Below, one piece after another: positions 36,802 to 46,972 of a stretch of 64,000 bases of DNA. The notes under the pieces were generated by a model. It was not told the DNA's origin and searched no databases. It saw only the letters and a list, made by a program, of their open reading frames with translations. The DNA comes from Liquidambar formosana. Taxonomy: Eukaryota; Streptophyta; Magnoliopsida; Saxifragales; Altingiaceae. Positions within the stretch are counted from its first letter, which is position 1. Each line of letters begins with the position of its first letter. The position numbers and the translations under genes were made by a program. The stretch lies in contig CM077831.1 of the NCBI GenBank assembly GCA_039720395.1, forward strand, positions 3,328,003-3,392,002, given 5' to 3'.

Positions 36802-39800
36802 TGTCTCTTTTCTCTCCTCTATGGATATTTATGGCATGGATATAGATCTTAGGAATGATGTCCCCCCGGAGCTCGTTGAGCAAAGGAAAAGGGGCGTCAC
36901 CGAACCTAATATGGATGAATTGGAATCAATCAACTTAGGGACGAATGAATTGCCAAGAATAGTTAAAATTGGGAAAACCCTCTCCCCCGTTGAAAAAGAA
37001 AAGATGATCTCCCTCTTGAAAGCCAACATTATGGCTTTTGCATGGTCTTATGAAGACATGCCTGGCATCGACCCCGATATTGTGCAACACTATATCCCCA
37101 CTAATTCCTTAAAGAAGCTGGTAAAGCAGAAACTCAGAAGATTAAAACCAGAATGGGCTCTAAAAGTAAAAGAAGAGGTAACTAAACAACTAGACGTGGG
37201 TTTCCTCCAAGTTGTGGAGTACCCCGAGTGGTTGTCAAATATAGTGCCTGTGCCTAAAAAAGATGGGAAAGTGAGGATGTGTGTCGATTTCCGAGATCTC
37301 AACGCCACGAGCCCTAAGGATGATTTTCCTTTACCCCATATCGATGTGTTAGTGGACAGCACAGTGGGACATGCACTCCTCTCCTTCATGGATGGATTCT
37401 CCGGGTATAACTAGATAAAGATGGCACCTCAAGACATGGAGAAAACAGCCTTTATCACACAATGGGGAACGTACTGTTACAAGGTAATGCCTTTTGGCTT
37501 AAGAAATGCTGGGGCTACTTACCAAAGAGCAGCTACGACCTTATTGCATGATATGATCCATAAGGAAGTCGAGGTTTACGTCGATGATATGATCGTGAAG
37601 TCTGTGGATAGAGAAGGGCATTTCAAGGCACTAGAGAAATTCCTAGAGCGAGCAAAGAAGTACAATCTCCATCTAAACCCACAGAAGTGCGCTTTTGGTG
37701 TCACTGCAGGCAAGCTATTAGGGTTCATGATCACTCAGAGGAGCATCGAAGTGGACCCAGGGAAGATAAAAGCTATTGTGGAGATGGAACCGCCTAGCAC
37801 GGAGAAGCAGATCCGAGGTTTTCTGGGAAGAGTTCAATACATCAGTCGATTCATTGCCAACTTGACCATGGTTTGCGAACCAATCTTCAAATTGCTTAAG
37901 AAAGGTGTGCCAAAAGTATGGAACGAAGAATGTCAAGAGGCCTTTGAGACCATTAAGAGATACTTGAGCAATCCTCCAATCTTAGTTCCCCCACGGCAAG
38001 ATGCACCGCTTTTGTTATATTTAATGGTCACCGAAACCGCGACGGGAGCTATGTTAGCTCAATATCTCGAAGGGTCTACAAAGGAGAATGCCATCTACTA
38101 CCTAAGCAAGAAAATGACGGACTATGAAGTGAAATACAATGCCATTGAAAAGGCTTGTGTGGCACTAGTATGGGCGACGCAGAAACTCCGGCACTACATG
38201 ATGTCCTTCGAAGTGTTCTTGATAAGTCGCATGGACCCGTTGAAGTACCTGGTAGAAAGGCCAGTATTGTCATTCAGAACTGCTTGATGGTCAATTCTCC
38301 TTAATGAATTCGACATCAAGTACGTGAATCAGAAGTCTATCAAGGGAAGCGTCATTGCAGACTACCTAGCTAGTTGTCCTGTGTCATCATCTGCTCCGTT
38401 CAACGATCAATTCCCAGATGAGGACGTGCTGGAGATTGGTAGAAAAACTTGGAGAGTATACTTCGATGGGGCAGCCAATAAGAAAGGTTATGGGATAGGA
38501 GTCCTGCTAGTCTCACCGGAAGAGGCATTTACACCATTGGCGGTCAAGTTGGGGTTTGAAGCTACCAACAACATTGCTGAGTATGAGGCCTGTATCCTAG
38601 CATTGGAAGCGGCACTTGAATTGGGGATCAAAGAATTGGAAGTGTTCGGGGACTCAGCGCTAATCATTTGTCAGATAAAAGGGGAATGGAAAACTCGAGA
38701 TAAGAAGCTGTTGCCATACCATGCCTATCTGGAAGCTCTAACCAAGGAGTTCTCAGAGATAGAGTTCAACTACCTTTCAAGAAACAAGAACCAGTTCGCC
38801 GATGCCTTGGCGACCCTAGCATCCATGGTGGAGATACCCGAAGGGGGAAATGTGAAGCCATTGGTAATAGAATGCCGAGACAAGCTTGTGTACTGTTGTG
38901 CAATCCGAGGAGGGGAAGTGAACGATGGCCATCCGTGGTTCTATGACATAAAGAAGTTCATTAAAGAAAGGGAGTACCCAGAAGGAGCATCTCGCATTGA
39001 CAGAAAAACCCTAAGGCGGTTGGCGAGTCACTATGTACTTTGTGGAGGAAAGCTATATCGGAGATCATACGATGGGATCCACTTGCTATGTGTCACCGAG
39101 GAGGAAGCCGAGCATCTGATTAAAGAAATCCATGAAGGAACAGGGGCTCCGCATATGAATGGCTATATGTTGGCTAAGAAAATCATGAGGCTAGGCTATT
39201 ATTGGTCTACCATGGAAAGAGATTGCCATGCACATGTCAAGAAGTGCCATAAATGCCAACTGTTCGCTATTGGACAACATTTGCCTTCTATGCCTTTAAC
39301 AAGTATGTCGTCACCATGGCCATTCGCAGTATGGGGGATAGATATCATCGGACAGATCAAGCCAAAGGCGTCAAACGGGCATGAATACATCCTGGTTGCC
39401 ATCGATTATTTCACTAAGTGGGTGGAAGCAGCGTCCTTCAAGACCTTGAATTCCAAGAAGGTAGCACAGTTCATACAGCACAGCATCATCTATCGATATG
39501 GGGTACCGCATGAAGTTATCTCAGACAATGGCCAGCACTTTCAGAAAGAAACCCATGAGCTCTTGCAAAAGTAAGGCATAGTTCACCATCTGTCATCACT
39601 ATACCGTCCTCAGACTAATGGAGCAGTGGAAGCAGCTAACAAGAATATCAAGAAGATACTACAGAAGACTGCGGACTCACACACAGACTGGCATGAGAAG
39701 TTGCCATTGGCTCTATGGGGTTACAGGACATCAATAAGGTTGTCAACAGGGGCTACCCCTTATTCTCTAGTTTATGGAATGGAGGCCGTGTTGCCAGTTG

Positions 39801-40180
39801 AATTGGAGGTTCCTTCACTAAGGGTTGCCGTGGAGAGCCAGATAACAGAAGTAGACTGGGTTAAGAGCCGTTATGATGAGTTAGCTTTGCTGGATGAAAG
39901 GCGTTTAAGGGCGCTGTATCATGTTCAGGGGTATCAGCGGAGAGTCGCCAGAGCATTCAACAAGCATGTCAAAGATCGAGGTCTAAAGAAAGGGGATGTA
40001 GTGTTGAAGGAAATCAGAGCTCTAGTGTTCGATCCGCGGGGAAAATTCAAGCCAAGTTGGGGTGGACCATACATTATCAAAGAGATATTGCCAGCAGGGG
40101 CTGTTCGCCTCATGGATTTAGATGGAATTGAGTTCGCTCGTCCAACTAATTTGGATCAATTGAAAAAATATCATGTTTGA
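36802..40180 (+). pseudogene. pol: pol of gypsy G3: RT, dual RNase H, integrase, with three stops
   Basis: One reading frame of about 1,126 codons broken only by in-frame TAG (37412-37414), TGA (38285-38287) and TAA (39572-39574). RT: VRMCVDFRDLN near 37275, FMDGFSGYN, active site YVDD at 37577-37588. A first, worn RNase H follows RT (about 37990-38250). A second, archaeal-like RNase H (WRVYFDGAANKKG, first Asp at 38465; NNIAEYEA; FGDSALI) spans about 38450-38830 and is typical of the Tat lineage. Integrase: HHCC zinc finger about 39130-39260, catalytic Asp 39341, Asp 39524 and Glu 39629, the last after the TAA. No chromodomain. There are no frameshifts, so inactivation looks recent; the element as read cannot make a full pol. 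Confidence 0.92.
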
Positions 40181-40261
40181 GGCCTGCTAGGTTGAAAACC
40201 CGTAAGGGCGGCCTAGGCAAAAGTTAAGGCATAAGAACTACGTAAGACCTGATTCTCCATT

Positions 40262-40297
<36 letters not shown>

Positions 40298-40521
40298 AAA
40301 GAAAAAAGCAAAAAAAAAAAAAGAAAAAAAAGAAAAAATCATGGAGATACGTAGGCAACCCATAAAGTTACCTTGGGTGCGGTCTAAATCAAACAACAAA
40401 ATCCCAAATTCGATTTATTATTGGCAATTTATTCAAAACTAAAATTGATTGACATAGCAATTCATTGGTATTAAGTAAAAGAACTATAAAAGTGCCATAA
40501 ATATCCTATTCTATTGAGTCT
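40181..40521. other. Region after pol with long A-rich tract
   Basis: An A-rich tract at about 40265-40338 (runs of A broken by G and C) is followed by GGAGATACGTAGGCAACC, a phrase common after pol in Tat elements. The tract might mark an old poly(A) or a slippage-expanded purine run. No gene. Confidence 0.6.
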
Positions 40522-41808
40522 TCAGTTTTTCTTGAGCTTCCTTGCAGCTCGCTCCTCAGCTTTCTTCTTCTCTCTTGCATGTCTTCTTTTCTTCCTCAAC
40601 TTATGTTCATAAGCTGCTGTCACTGCTTCCATAATATCTTCTCTGCAAGGTCCAAGTTCTTTGTTCTTGATAAGTCCGAAAATCCTTTCTCTCCGAGTAG
40701 TCTCTCTCTTACCTAAATCGCTTTTCAACCATTCCTTATACTCGGGGCTCATCATATATGGACCATCAGTATTCGTAACTTGAGTCAGTGTCAGCTTTCT
40801 AGGCCATCGGTCCTTCGCCCAAGTCACTACAGAAAGACCCGCAGGCACCACAGGATAGTCACCTTTCAAGGAAGTGGGTATGGTTTGCATGGCACCCATC
40901 TGACGAAGAACCCTTGAAGGCCAATAGAAGGAAGTAGACCTCAGCCCTATGAGTCTTACCATGGCACACCCAGAAGTTCGCAGAAGCACCCGTTCACTGC
41001 AGCCCCATATGGAGACGAACCACTTGATATTCCTCCATGAAAAGGTTTGGAAGTAACCTAGCCAATCTCTCAATGAAAATTGCCCAAGCAGTTCAATGCG
41101 GCGAAGGCAGTAATGCTGGGGCTTGTATGGTGTAATGACAGTGGGTGATAAGAAATTCAGCCTTTCAAGCAACCACATTTGCAGCAGAATGGGGCTACCT
41201 CCTAAAGGAACCTTTGGGTCCTCATGAGTTTTATCCAAGCTATTCAGGGTTTCAGCTAATACCATGGGAATCAAGTTATGGCCCTTGGCAAGGAGAGGAA
41301 TCAACTCACAGATTTGTATGGGAACATGTGGAGTACCAGTTGAAATAAGGAAACGACTAATGAGGCAAAAGGCAAGTGCATGCTTAATGGGAAAGGTAAA
41401 GTTCAGAATACCTTTACCATCATAAACCAAAAAAGAGGTTGCCAATTTCATCAAGTCTACCATATGGTCCTTGACAAACGTAGAGGCATATTGTGGGTGA
41501 ATCCCAAGGAGGTTGGAAAAAGAAGTAAGGAAGCTTGGGCAAGGAGTAGGGAGAATAAAAGGACCTACCGGGGAAACTCCATACAACGCGCAGAATTCCT
41601 CCATGGTTGGGCACAGTTCTTCATAGTTGAAGCGGAACACATGAATTTGGGGATCCCAAAAATACGTAGCAGCAGTCAAGAGGTTCGTTTCAGGCTTTAC
41701 ATGCCTCAAAGAAAGCAATGGATCCAAGCCAAAGCACTTGAACTCAGATTTTGCTTCAGCACTCATAACTCTCAAAAACCCTCCTAAAAATTTGTCTAGA
41801 GCCTCCAT
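40522..41808 (-). CDS. Antisense 428-codon ORF, DUF7745-like
   Basis: An intact single-exon ORF opposite to the retrotransposon, from the ATG at 41808 to the stop at 40522. The N-terminal part (residues 1-80: TNLLTAATYFWDPQIHVFRF, ELCPTMEEFCALYG) resembles the plant domain DUF7745, often found near PMD proteins and in transposon-derived genes; I assign this from memory with moderate certainty. The middle has tryptophan-rich stretches (WLGYF, WRNIKWFVSIWG); the last 35 residues are strongly basic (KLRKKRRHAREKKK), likely a helix or nuclear signal. A TATA box lies 49 bp upstream of the ATG and an LTR-like palindrome about 145 bp upstream. Function unknown. That it stays open while pol has three stops suggests either selection or chance. 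Confidence 0.75.
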   Translation of the reverse strand: MEALDKFLGGFLRVMSAEAKSEFKCFGLDPLLSLRHVKPETNLLTAATYFWDPQIHVFRFNYEELCPTMEEFCALYGVSPVGPFILPTPCPSFLTSFSNLLGIHPQYASTFVKDHMVDLMKLATSFLVYDGKGILNFTFPIKHALAFCLISRFLISTGTPHVPIQICELIPLLAKGHNLIPMVLAETLNSLDKTHEDPKVPLGGSPILLQMWLLERLNFLSPTVITPYKPQHYCLRRIELLGQFSLRDWLGYFQTFSWRNIKWFVSIWGCSERVLLRTSGCAMVRLIGLRSTSFYWPSRVLRQMGAMQTIPTSLKGDYPVVPAGLSVVTWAKDRWPRKLTLTQVTNTDGPYMMSPEYKEWLKSDLGKRETTRRERIFGLIKNKELGPCREDIMEAVTAAYEHKLRKKRRHAREKKKAEERAARKLKKN

Positions 41809-41856
41809 AATTTCTAATGAATGAATACAAGTAGGTTTAGGAACCTCTTGGATGTG

Positions 41857-41863
41857 TTTTTAT
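41857..41863 (-). promoter_or_regulatory. TATA box of the antisense 428-codon ORF
   Basis: TATAAAA on the minus strand, 49-55 bp upstream of the ATG at 41808 and about 90 bp downstream of the 80-bp palindrome. Between them lie GAAGCGGA and CCTATTTTGACG, both also found between palindrome and TATA box in the gypsy LTR. Confidence 0.6.
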
Positions 41864-41951
41864 AGGGAAAAGGTCACAAATCCGAGTTCAAATAGGAAAA
41901 AACCCGTCAAAATAGGAAGTTTCCTATTCAAAGTGGGATTTCCGCTTCGGG

Positions 41952-42031
41952 CTCGGGTGACCACCCAGGCCTGGGCAGCTAGCCACCTGGGCTTGGGCGG
42001 CTAGCCGCCCAGCCCCGGGTGGTCACCCGAG
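41952..42031 (-). promoter_or_regulatory. LTR-type 80-bp near-palindrome upstream of the antisense ORF
   Basis: Exactly 80 bp, starting CTCGGGTGACCACCC and ending GTCACCCGAG, as in the LTR U3 at 30421-30500. The flanks on the minus strand also resemble the LTR (ACAAAACAGGCAAAA-like before; GAAGCGGA...CCTATTTTGACG after). It is therefore probably a captured U3 fragment working in reverse orientation. Confidence 0.8.
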
Positions 42032-42265
42032 GCCGTTTTCCTATTTTGCCCAGTTTTGCCTATTTTTGACCCCTTTTGACCCCTATATGGTTATGTGACC
42101 TTGGGAAGCTTATTTTGAGCTTATTTTTGCACAAAAACATGAGTAAATCACCACCATGGAATTCCAAAAGTCTCATACAAAGAACCAAAGCAAGTGTTCA
42201 AAGAGAGGTTACAGAGCATAAAGAAAGATGTTTCATTCGATTACAAAGCAAGAGGGCAAGCTAAT

Positions 42266-44968
42266 CTAATGGTCTCCCGTGGTTCTTCTCTGTCTACTTG
42301 ATTCGCCTCTACCATGACCAGCATGAGGATTCCCTTGGGGTGGCATTGGCTGTGGTGGGCGCAAGGTGGAGACCTGTTGCAAAAAAATCAATTAATAAAG
42401 AAGGGTTATATCATTAGCTCCTATGATTGGAATGAACAAAGGGAATGGCTTACAGTGGGATTCAGTCGTCCCTCTAGCACAGAGTTCGCCAAACTCATCC
42501 TAACAAGGTCTTGCCTTAATCCCTCGCTGAGTTCAAGGCACTCCTGTGCGTACTCTCGGGGAACCTAAAAGATGAACATGGTTAATAAATGATGAAAGAG
42601 GTTTTTAGGAAGGCAAAGGTTTAGAGCTTACATGCTCGTAGCTCGAGTCGATCCTGGGGACTTCATCAAAAGCAGGATGAGTAATGTTAGTCCTCATGAA
42701 TTCCAGCCCATTACATATGTTCACTTGCCAGTCGAGAACTGGGAGAGGTGGCTGTGCCATTCCCCCCATCTCATAATCCTCATCCCCATGAGTCATACCT
42801 GTGGAGGATGCTATTGTGGAACTATGTCCACGAGCTTGCCAGCCCTGCAATAGACAACTTGCTTAAGAAGAGTGCTTACATAAGTCAATAATTGAAAATG
42901 GAATAAAGACTCACCCCTTGAGGTGGGAAGCCAATGACTCTAGGACGCATCAAGTATTGATTGCAGAAAGCCATGTAGTCGGTATTGGGCGAGGTGAACT
43001 CCTCAGCATCCCATCCAATCAGAGCTTCCATCAGCTCATCCCCATCTAGAGAGTCAGTATGCCTCATGTTCATGGGAGGCAAGACAGGGGTAAGAGCGGC
43101 ATCCACTCGTCCTTTCACCTGCCTAAGGACGCGCTCCCCTAAATACCAGTATCGCCCTGAGGGACCCTCAAAGAGTACCCTCTTCCCCGTCAATTCCAAA
43201 CAGGACACACACCTCCTAGGCAACCTAGCCTCCCACAGCCCCTATGGGCTCCATTCCACCTGTTGAATTTGAGAAAATGATGAGTAAGATAAAAATGAAT
43301 AAAAGAAAAGAATGAGGAAGGTGGATTACTATGTCAGCATTTAGGCTCGCCAAATACGCCCTTGCATGGGCGTAGTCATGCCTATTGGGAGCACGGACAG
43401 CTATCTTGTTGGGAGCATAGTTCCCAAGTATTGGCCATTCTTGTATCTCATTGTCTAGGGTGGGGCGGCACAGTCCCAGGTATTCATAATACCATATCTG
43501 TCAAAATTCAAGAAAAAGCATTAAAATGTCAAGTTTGAGAGGAATTTAAAAAATTAAACATTTTTACTTACCTCCCAAACAAATGGGAGCCCACCAAAAT
43601 TCTTGGAAACACCTCGGGACATGTCGGACATGGATCTGTACATGGTGGCTAGTGCTGCCCCTCCCCAGTTATACCTCTCGATCTTGTTCACATCCACCAT
43701 GGAGGCAAGATAACCCAGTTGTGCCATGTCATTGGCACCAACAAAGAGAGTGCAAGAAAGCATATAGATCATGAAAGCCCTAACTATGCACTCGGGAGCC
43801 ACTCCCACACCTTCTACTTGGTTGGAAAAGGTTTCGAATAGCCATGTCCTCCTAACACCGCGGGAACCCGCCTCAATATCCATCCCTAACATAGTGAGGA
43901 GATAAGTACTATTTGTGTTGGCATCCCCATAGAATTCCAACCTCTTTCCTTTGAGGCTTAAACCGGTGATAATTGAGAAATCCTTGGGAGTCATGGTCAT
44001 CTCCCCAAAACTGAAGTGGAAGGTGTTGGTGGTATCCCACCATAGCTCAGCTAAGGCAAGGAGGGCTTGCCTATCCCACTGTTCATTCCATAGGGAATCA
44101 AGAAACCAACCAAAACCCGCTTTCTTAATGGATTCTCTTGCGGAAGGTTGGGTGTGCTCCATACGCCTCCACCACCCAATAAGATTCTTTATCGAAGACC
44201 TTGTGCGTAGGTCTTGGAAATTGGGCTAATCAAGAAGAATGATTCACCTAGTTAGTGTAAAAATCATATGCAAGCATTGATAATTGGCTAAGTCTTTTAG
44301 TTCATGAACAAGTAAACCATGCTTTGAAAGTTTATGAAAACATTGGTTTTATTCCTCAAACTCATGATCATTGGTAAACCATGCATTCCAAGACCATGGA
44401 AACATGGATTTTTCAAAGAAAATAGCAAGCCAACTTTGTTTCCCAAAGTGGATTTTTAAGGAAAAAATAAGCAAACCTTGTTCATGAAAACATTGGTTTT
44501 TCAAAAATATAGCAAACTTTGTTCATGAAAATGCTTGGTTTTGATTCTAAAATCAATTAGAAATGAATGCCTATGATTTTTGCCTTGCAATGCACATCAA
44601 TTTTACAAAGATTGGATGAATTTTCATCATTCAAGCATTTTATCAAACACTTGGTGGGCACTATTCACCAAGTTTTCAAATTGAATTCTTTTCACATCCA
44701 ATCCTTGCCAAAATCAATGGGCATTGCAAACATTGCTAGGAATACTCATAGAGAGTTCATGGGAATGCATTTTAACCAACAAAAATGAAAATTTCAAGGA
44801 AAAGTTTAAAATGGGTAAGCTTACCTCTTGTTTGGAATGGAGAAAAGAGAGATGATTCCTTGGTTCTAGAAGCAATTTCTCTTGAGGAACATCATATATT
44901 GGTGCCTTGTATCTACTCTTTGAGTCAAGGAATGGATACTTTGAAGTGGAGTCTTCATTTGGATCCAT
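42266..44968 (-). CDS. Antisense seven-exon plant mobile domain (PMD) gene
   Basis: Exons on the minus strand: 44968-44825, 44225-43572, 43497-43330, 43259-42915, 42844-42632, 42564-42454 and 42373-42266, coding for about 580 residues. Every exon is a multiple of three and every intron is phase 0. Donors are GTAAG(C/T), GTAATC and GTGAGT; acceptors end in AG, including TTTTGACAG and TGCAACAG. Exon 1 starts MDPNEDSTS. Exon 2 has the PMD hallmark: KKAGFGWFLDSL, LLALAELWWDTTNTFHF, GEMTMTPKDFSIITGLSL; exon 3 continues WYYEYLGLCRP. PMD proteins (the MAIN/MAIL family) act in nuclear gene silencing, and PMDs also occur in transposons. One in-frame TAG lies in exon 4 (43242-43244); an alternative acceptor at that same AG would bypass it. 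Otherwise open. Exon calls are read by eye; expression is unknown. Confidence 0.8.
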
Positions 44969-45255
44969 GGTGGATGAACTAGCTTGTTTTGAGCAAAAAT
45001 GGGTTTAATGGGTTTTTGATTTGCAAAGTGCTGCAAATTTCTGGTTTTTGATGTGAAATTGGGTGTTATTGATGCTATTTCATGTGTATGAATCCCTCTT
45101 GAAGTGTGGATTTGATTGCTCTTGGGTGTTGAAGTGATTTTGCAAAATGGGGTAAGCTTTCTAGAGAGAGAAACTCCAATTTTCGGGTTCTTTGAACAAG
45201 GGGTATGAATAGTGCCCTTGTGCACTTTAAAAAACCAGATTTTTCAGCAAATAGG
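44969..45255 (-). promoter_or_regulatory. Putative promoter and 5' UTR of the antisense PMD gene
   Basis: About 285 bp between the PMD ATG (44968) and an LTR-type palindrome (45256-45336). It is A/C-rich on the minus strand. No clear TATA box is seen; TTTTTTAAAGT near 45225-45235 is the nearest candidate. The 119-codon minus ORF at 44866-45225 overlaps exon 1 in another frame and is probably not real. Confidence 0.45.
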
Positions 45256-45336
45256 CTCGGGTGACCACCCAAGCCTTGGGCGGCTAGCCACCAGGGCCTG
45301 GGCGGCTAGCCTCCTGAGGCCTGGTGGTCACCCAAG
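45256..45336 (-). promoter_or_regulatory. LTR-type near-palindrome upstream of the antisense PMD gene
   Basis: 81 bp, CTCGGGTGACCACCC to GGTCACCCAAG, with GGGCGGCTAGCC cores; a more diverged copy of the LTR U3 palindrome. Its place before exon 1 mirrors that of the palindrome before the other antisense ORF. Confidence 0.75.
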
Positions 45337-45627
45337 CCATCTTCTTTTGGCTTTCTCTCTCGCTTTGTCTCGCCTTAACGCGTGATCAAACCTTCTTCCA
45401 AATGAGATATTCAACACTTTTTGAGCTTAAAATCAATCAAATTTCATCTTGAAATCAATTCTTTGAATTGATTTTATGTTCAAAAGGGTTGAATATATTT
45501 CCCCTGTGTCATGCCAACTCAAGTGACAATGTGTTAAGTCACTTTCCTCTTGCACCATGCTTGTTCCATCTTGATAAATTGATCATATATCCTCATTTCA
45601 AATCTTGATTTTCCATCCCACTTGGCT
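45337..45627. other. Spacer between palindrome and hairpin array
   Basis: AT-rich, no gene. It contains a few TTGAATTGATTTT-type phrases and grades into the hairpin array. Confidence 0.5.
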
Positions 45628-46837
45628 GAATATGTTCATCACTTGAATGTGTTCTTCCATTTCAAAAGTGTATTCACCCTTTGAATACACTTCTCAGATT
45701 ATTCCTATCCTACCTGGTTGAATATATTCATCACTTGAATGTGTTCTTCCATTTCAAAAGTGTATTCACCCTTTGAATATGCTTCTCAGTTTCAAATTCT
45801 CATTCTCTATCATACTTGGTTGAATATATTCATCACTTGAATATATTCTTCCATTTCAAAAGTGTATTTACTCTTTGAATATGCGTCTCAGTTCCCAATC
45901 CTCATTACCTATCTTACTCGGTTAAATATATCCACCACTTGGATATATTTCTCCATTTCAATGGTATGTTTATCACTTAAACATACTTGTCACTTACTTG
46001 GTTAAATATATTCGTGACTAGAATATATTTCTCCATTTCAATGGTGTACTCATCACTTGAGTACACTTCTCAGATTATTCTCTATCTTACTTGGTTAAAT
46101 ATATCCATCGCTTGGATATATTTCTCCATTTCAATGGTATGTTTATCACTTAAACATACTTGTCACTTACTTGGTTAAATATATTCGTGACTAGAATATA
46201 TTTCTCCATTTCAATGGTGTACTCATCACTTGAGTACACTTCTCAGATTATTCTCTATCTTACTTGCTTAAGTATATCCATCACTTGGATATATTTCTCC
46301 ATTTCAATGGTGTGTTTATCACTTGAACACACCTGTCACTTACTTGGTTAAGTATATCCATCGCTTGGATATATTTCTCCATTTCAATGGTATGTTTATC
46401 ACTTAAACATACTTGTCACTTACTTGGTTAAATATATTCGTGACTAGAATATATTTCTCCATTTCAAGGGTGTACTCATCACTTGAGTACACTTCTTAGA
46501 TTATTCTCTATCTTACTTGGTTAAATATATCCATCACTTGGATATATTTCTCCATTTCAATGGTATACTCATCACTTGAGTATACTTCTCAGATTTCATT
46601 CTCAATCACTTAGTTAAATATATTCGTGACCTGAATATTCTTCTCCATGTCCAAGGTACGTTCATCACTTGAACGTACTTCTCAGATCTCATTCTCATCA
46701 CTTGGTTAAATATATTCGTGACTAGAATATATTTCTCCATTTCAAAAGTGTGTTCATTCGTAGTGGTTTGAATATGCTTCTCTTGTCAATTCTCAACCCC
46801 CAGTGGTTTAAGTATACTCATGACTTGAGTACACTTC
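45628..46837. repeat. Array of about 27 short hairpins with covarying stems
   Basis: Alternating hairpins spaced 35-50 bp and repeating as pairs of about 78-95 bp. Stems of 8-10 bp enclose a near-constant ATCACTT (or GTGACTA, ACCCTTT) loop. Examples: 45924-45950 (AAATATATCC/GGATATATTT), 45964-45986 (GTATGTTT/AAACATAC), 46004-46030 (AAATATATTC/GAATATATTT), 46044-46066 (GTGTACTC/GAGTACAC). Stems differ among units but both arms change together. Spacers (CTCCATTTCAATG, CACTTACTTGG) are constant. Tandem repeats just before the 3' LTR are known in Tat elements. Confidence 0.9.
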
Positions 46838-46972
46838 CTTATCTCAGTCTCAAGTTTTCACCCTCCTATCCTTGTTGGTATCAGTGTGTGATTTCTCCAG
46901 GCTTTTTGTCAAAAATGGGTTGTTCTTTATCATTGGTTCACAAGTGTAACTTGTTCGCCAATGAGGGGCTTC
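46838..46972 (+). other. End of internal region and polypurine tract
   Basis: No gene. AATGAGGGGCTTC at 46960-46972 immediately precedes the 3' LTR and is the best polypurine tract candidate for plus-strand priming. Confidence 0.6.

Noticed and set aside
41145..41787. Plus-strand ORFs of 67 and 135 codons
   Set aside because: Shadows of the intact antisense 428-codon ORF.
44866..45225. 119-codon minus ORF before the PMD gene
   Set aside because: Overlaps PMD exon 1 in another frame, and exon 1 has a consistent ATG and splice donor.
45987..46351. Two 63-codon ORFs with repeated protein sequence
   Set aside because: They are translations of the hairpin array; the structure lies in the nucleic acid.
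45628..46837. CRISPR-like array
   Set aside because: Short regular repeats, but the 'spacers' are palindromic stems, there is no cas gene and the context is a plant retrotransposon.
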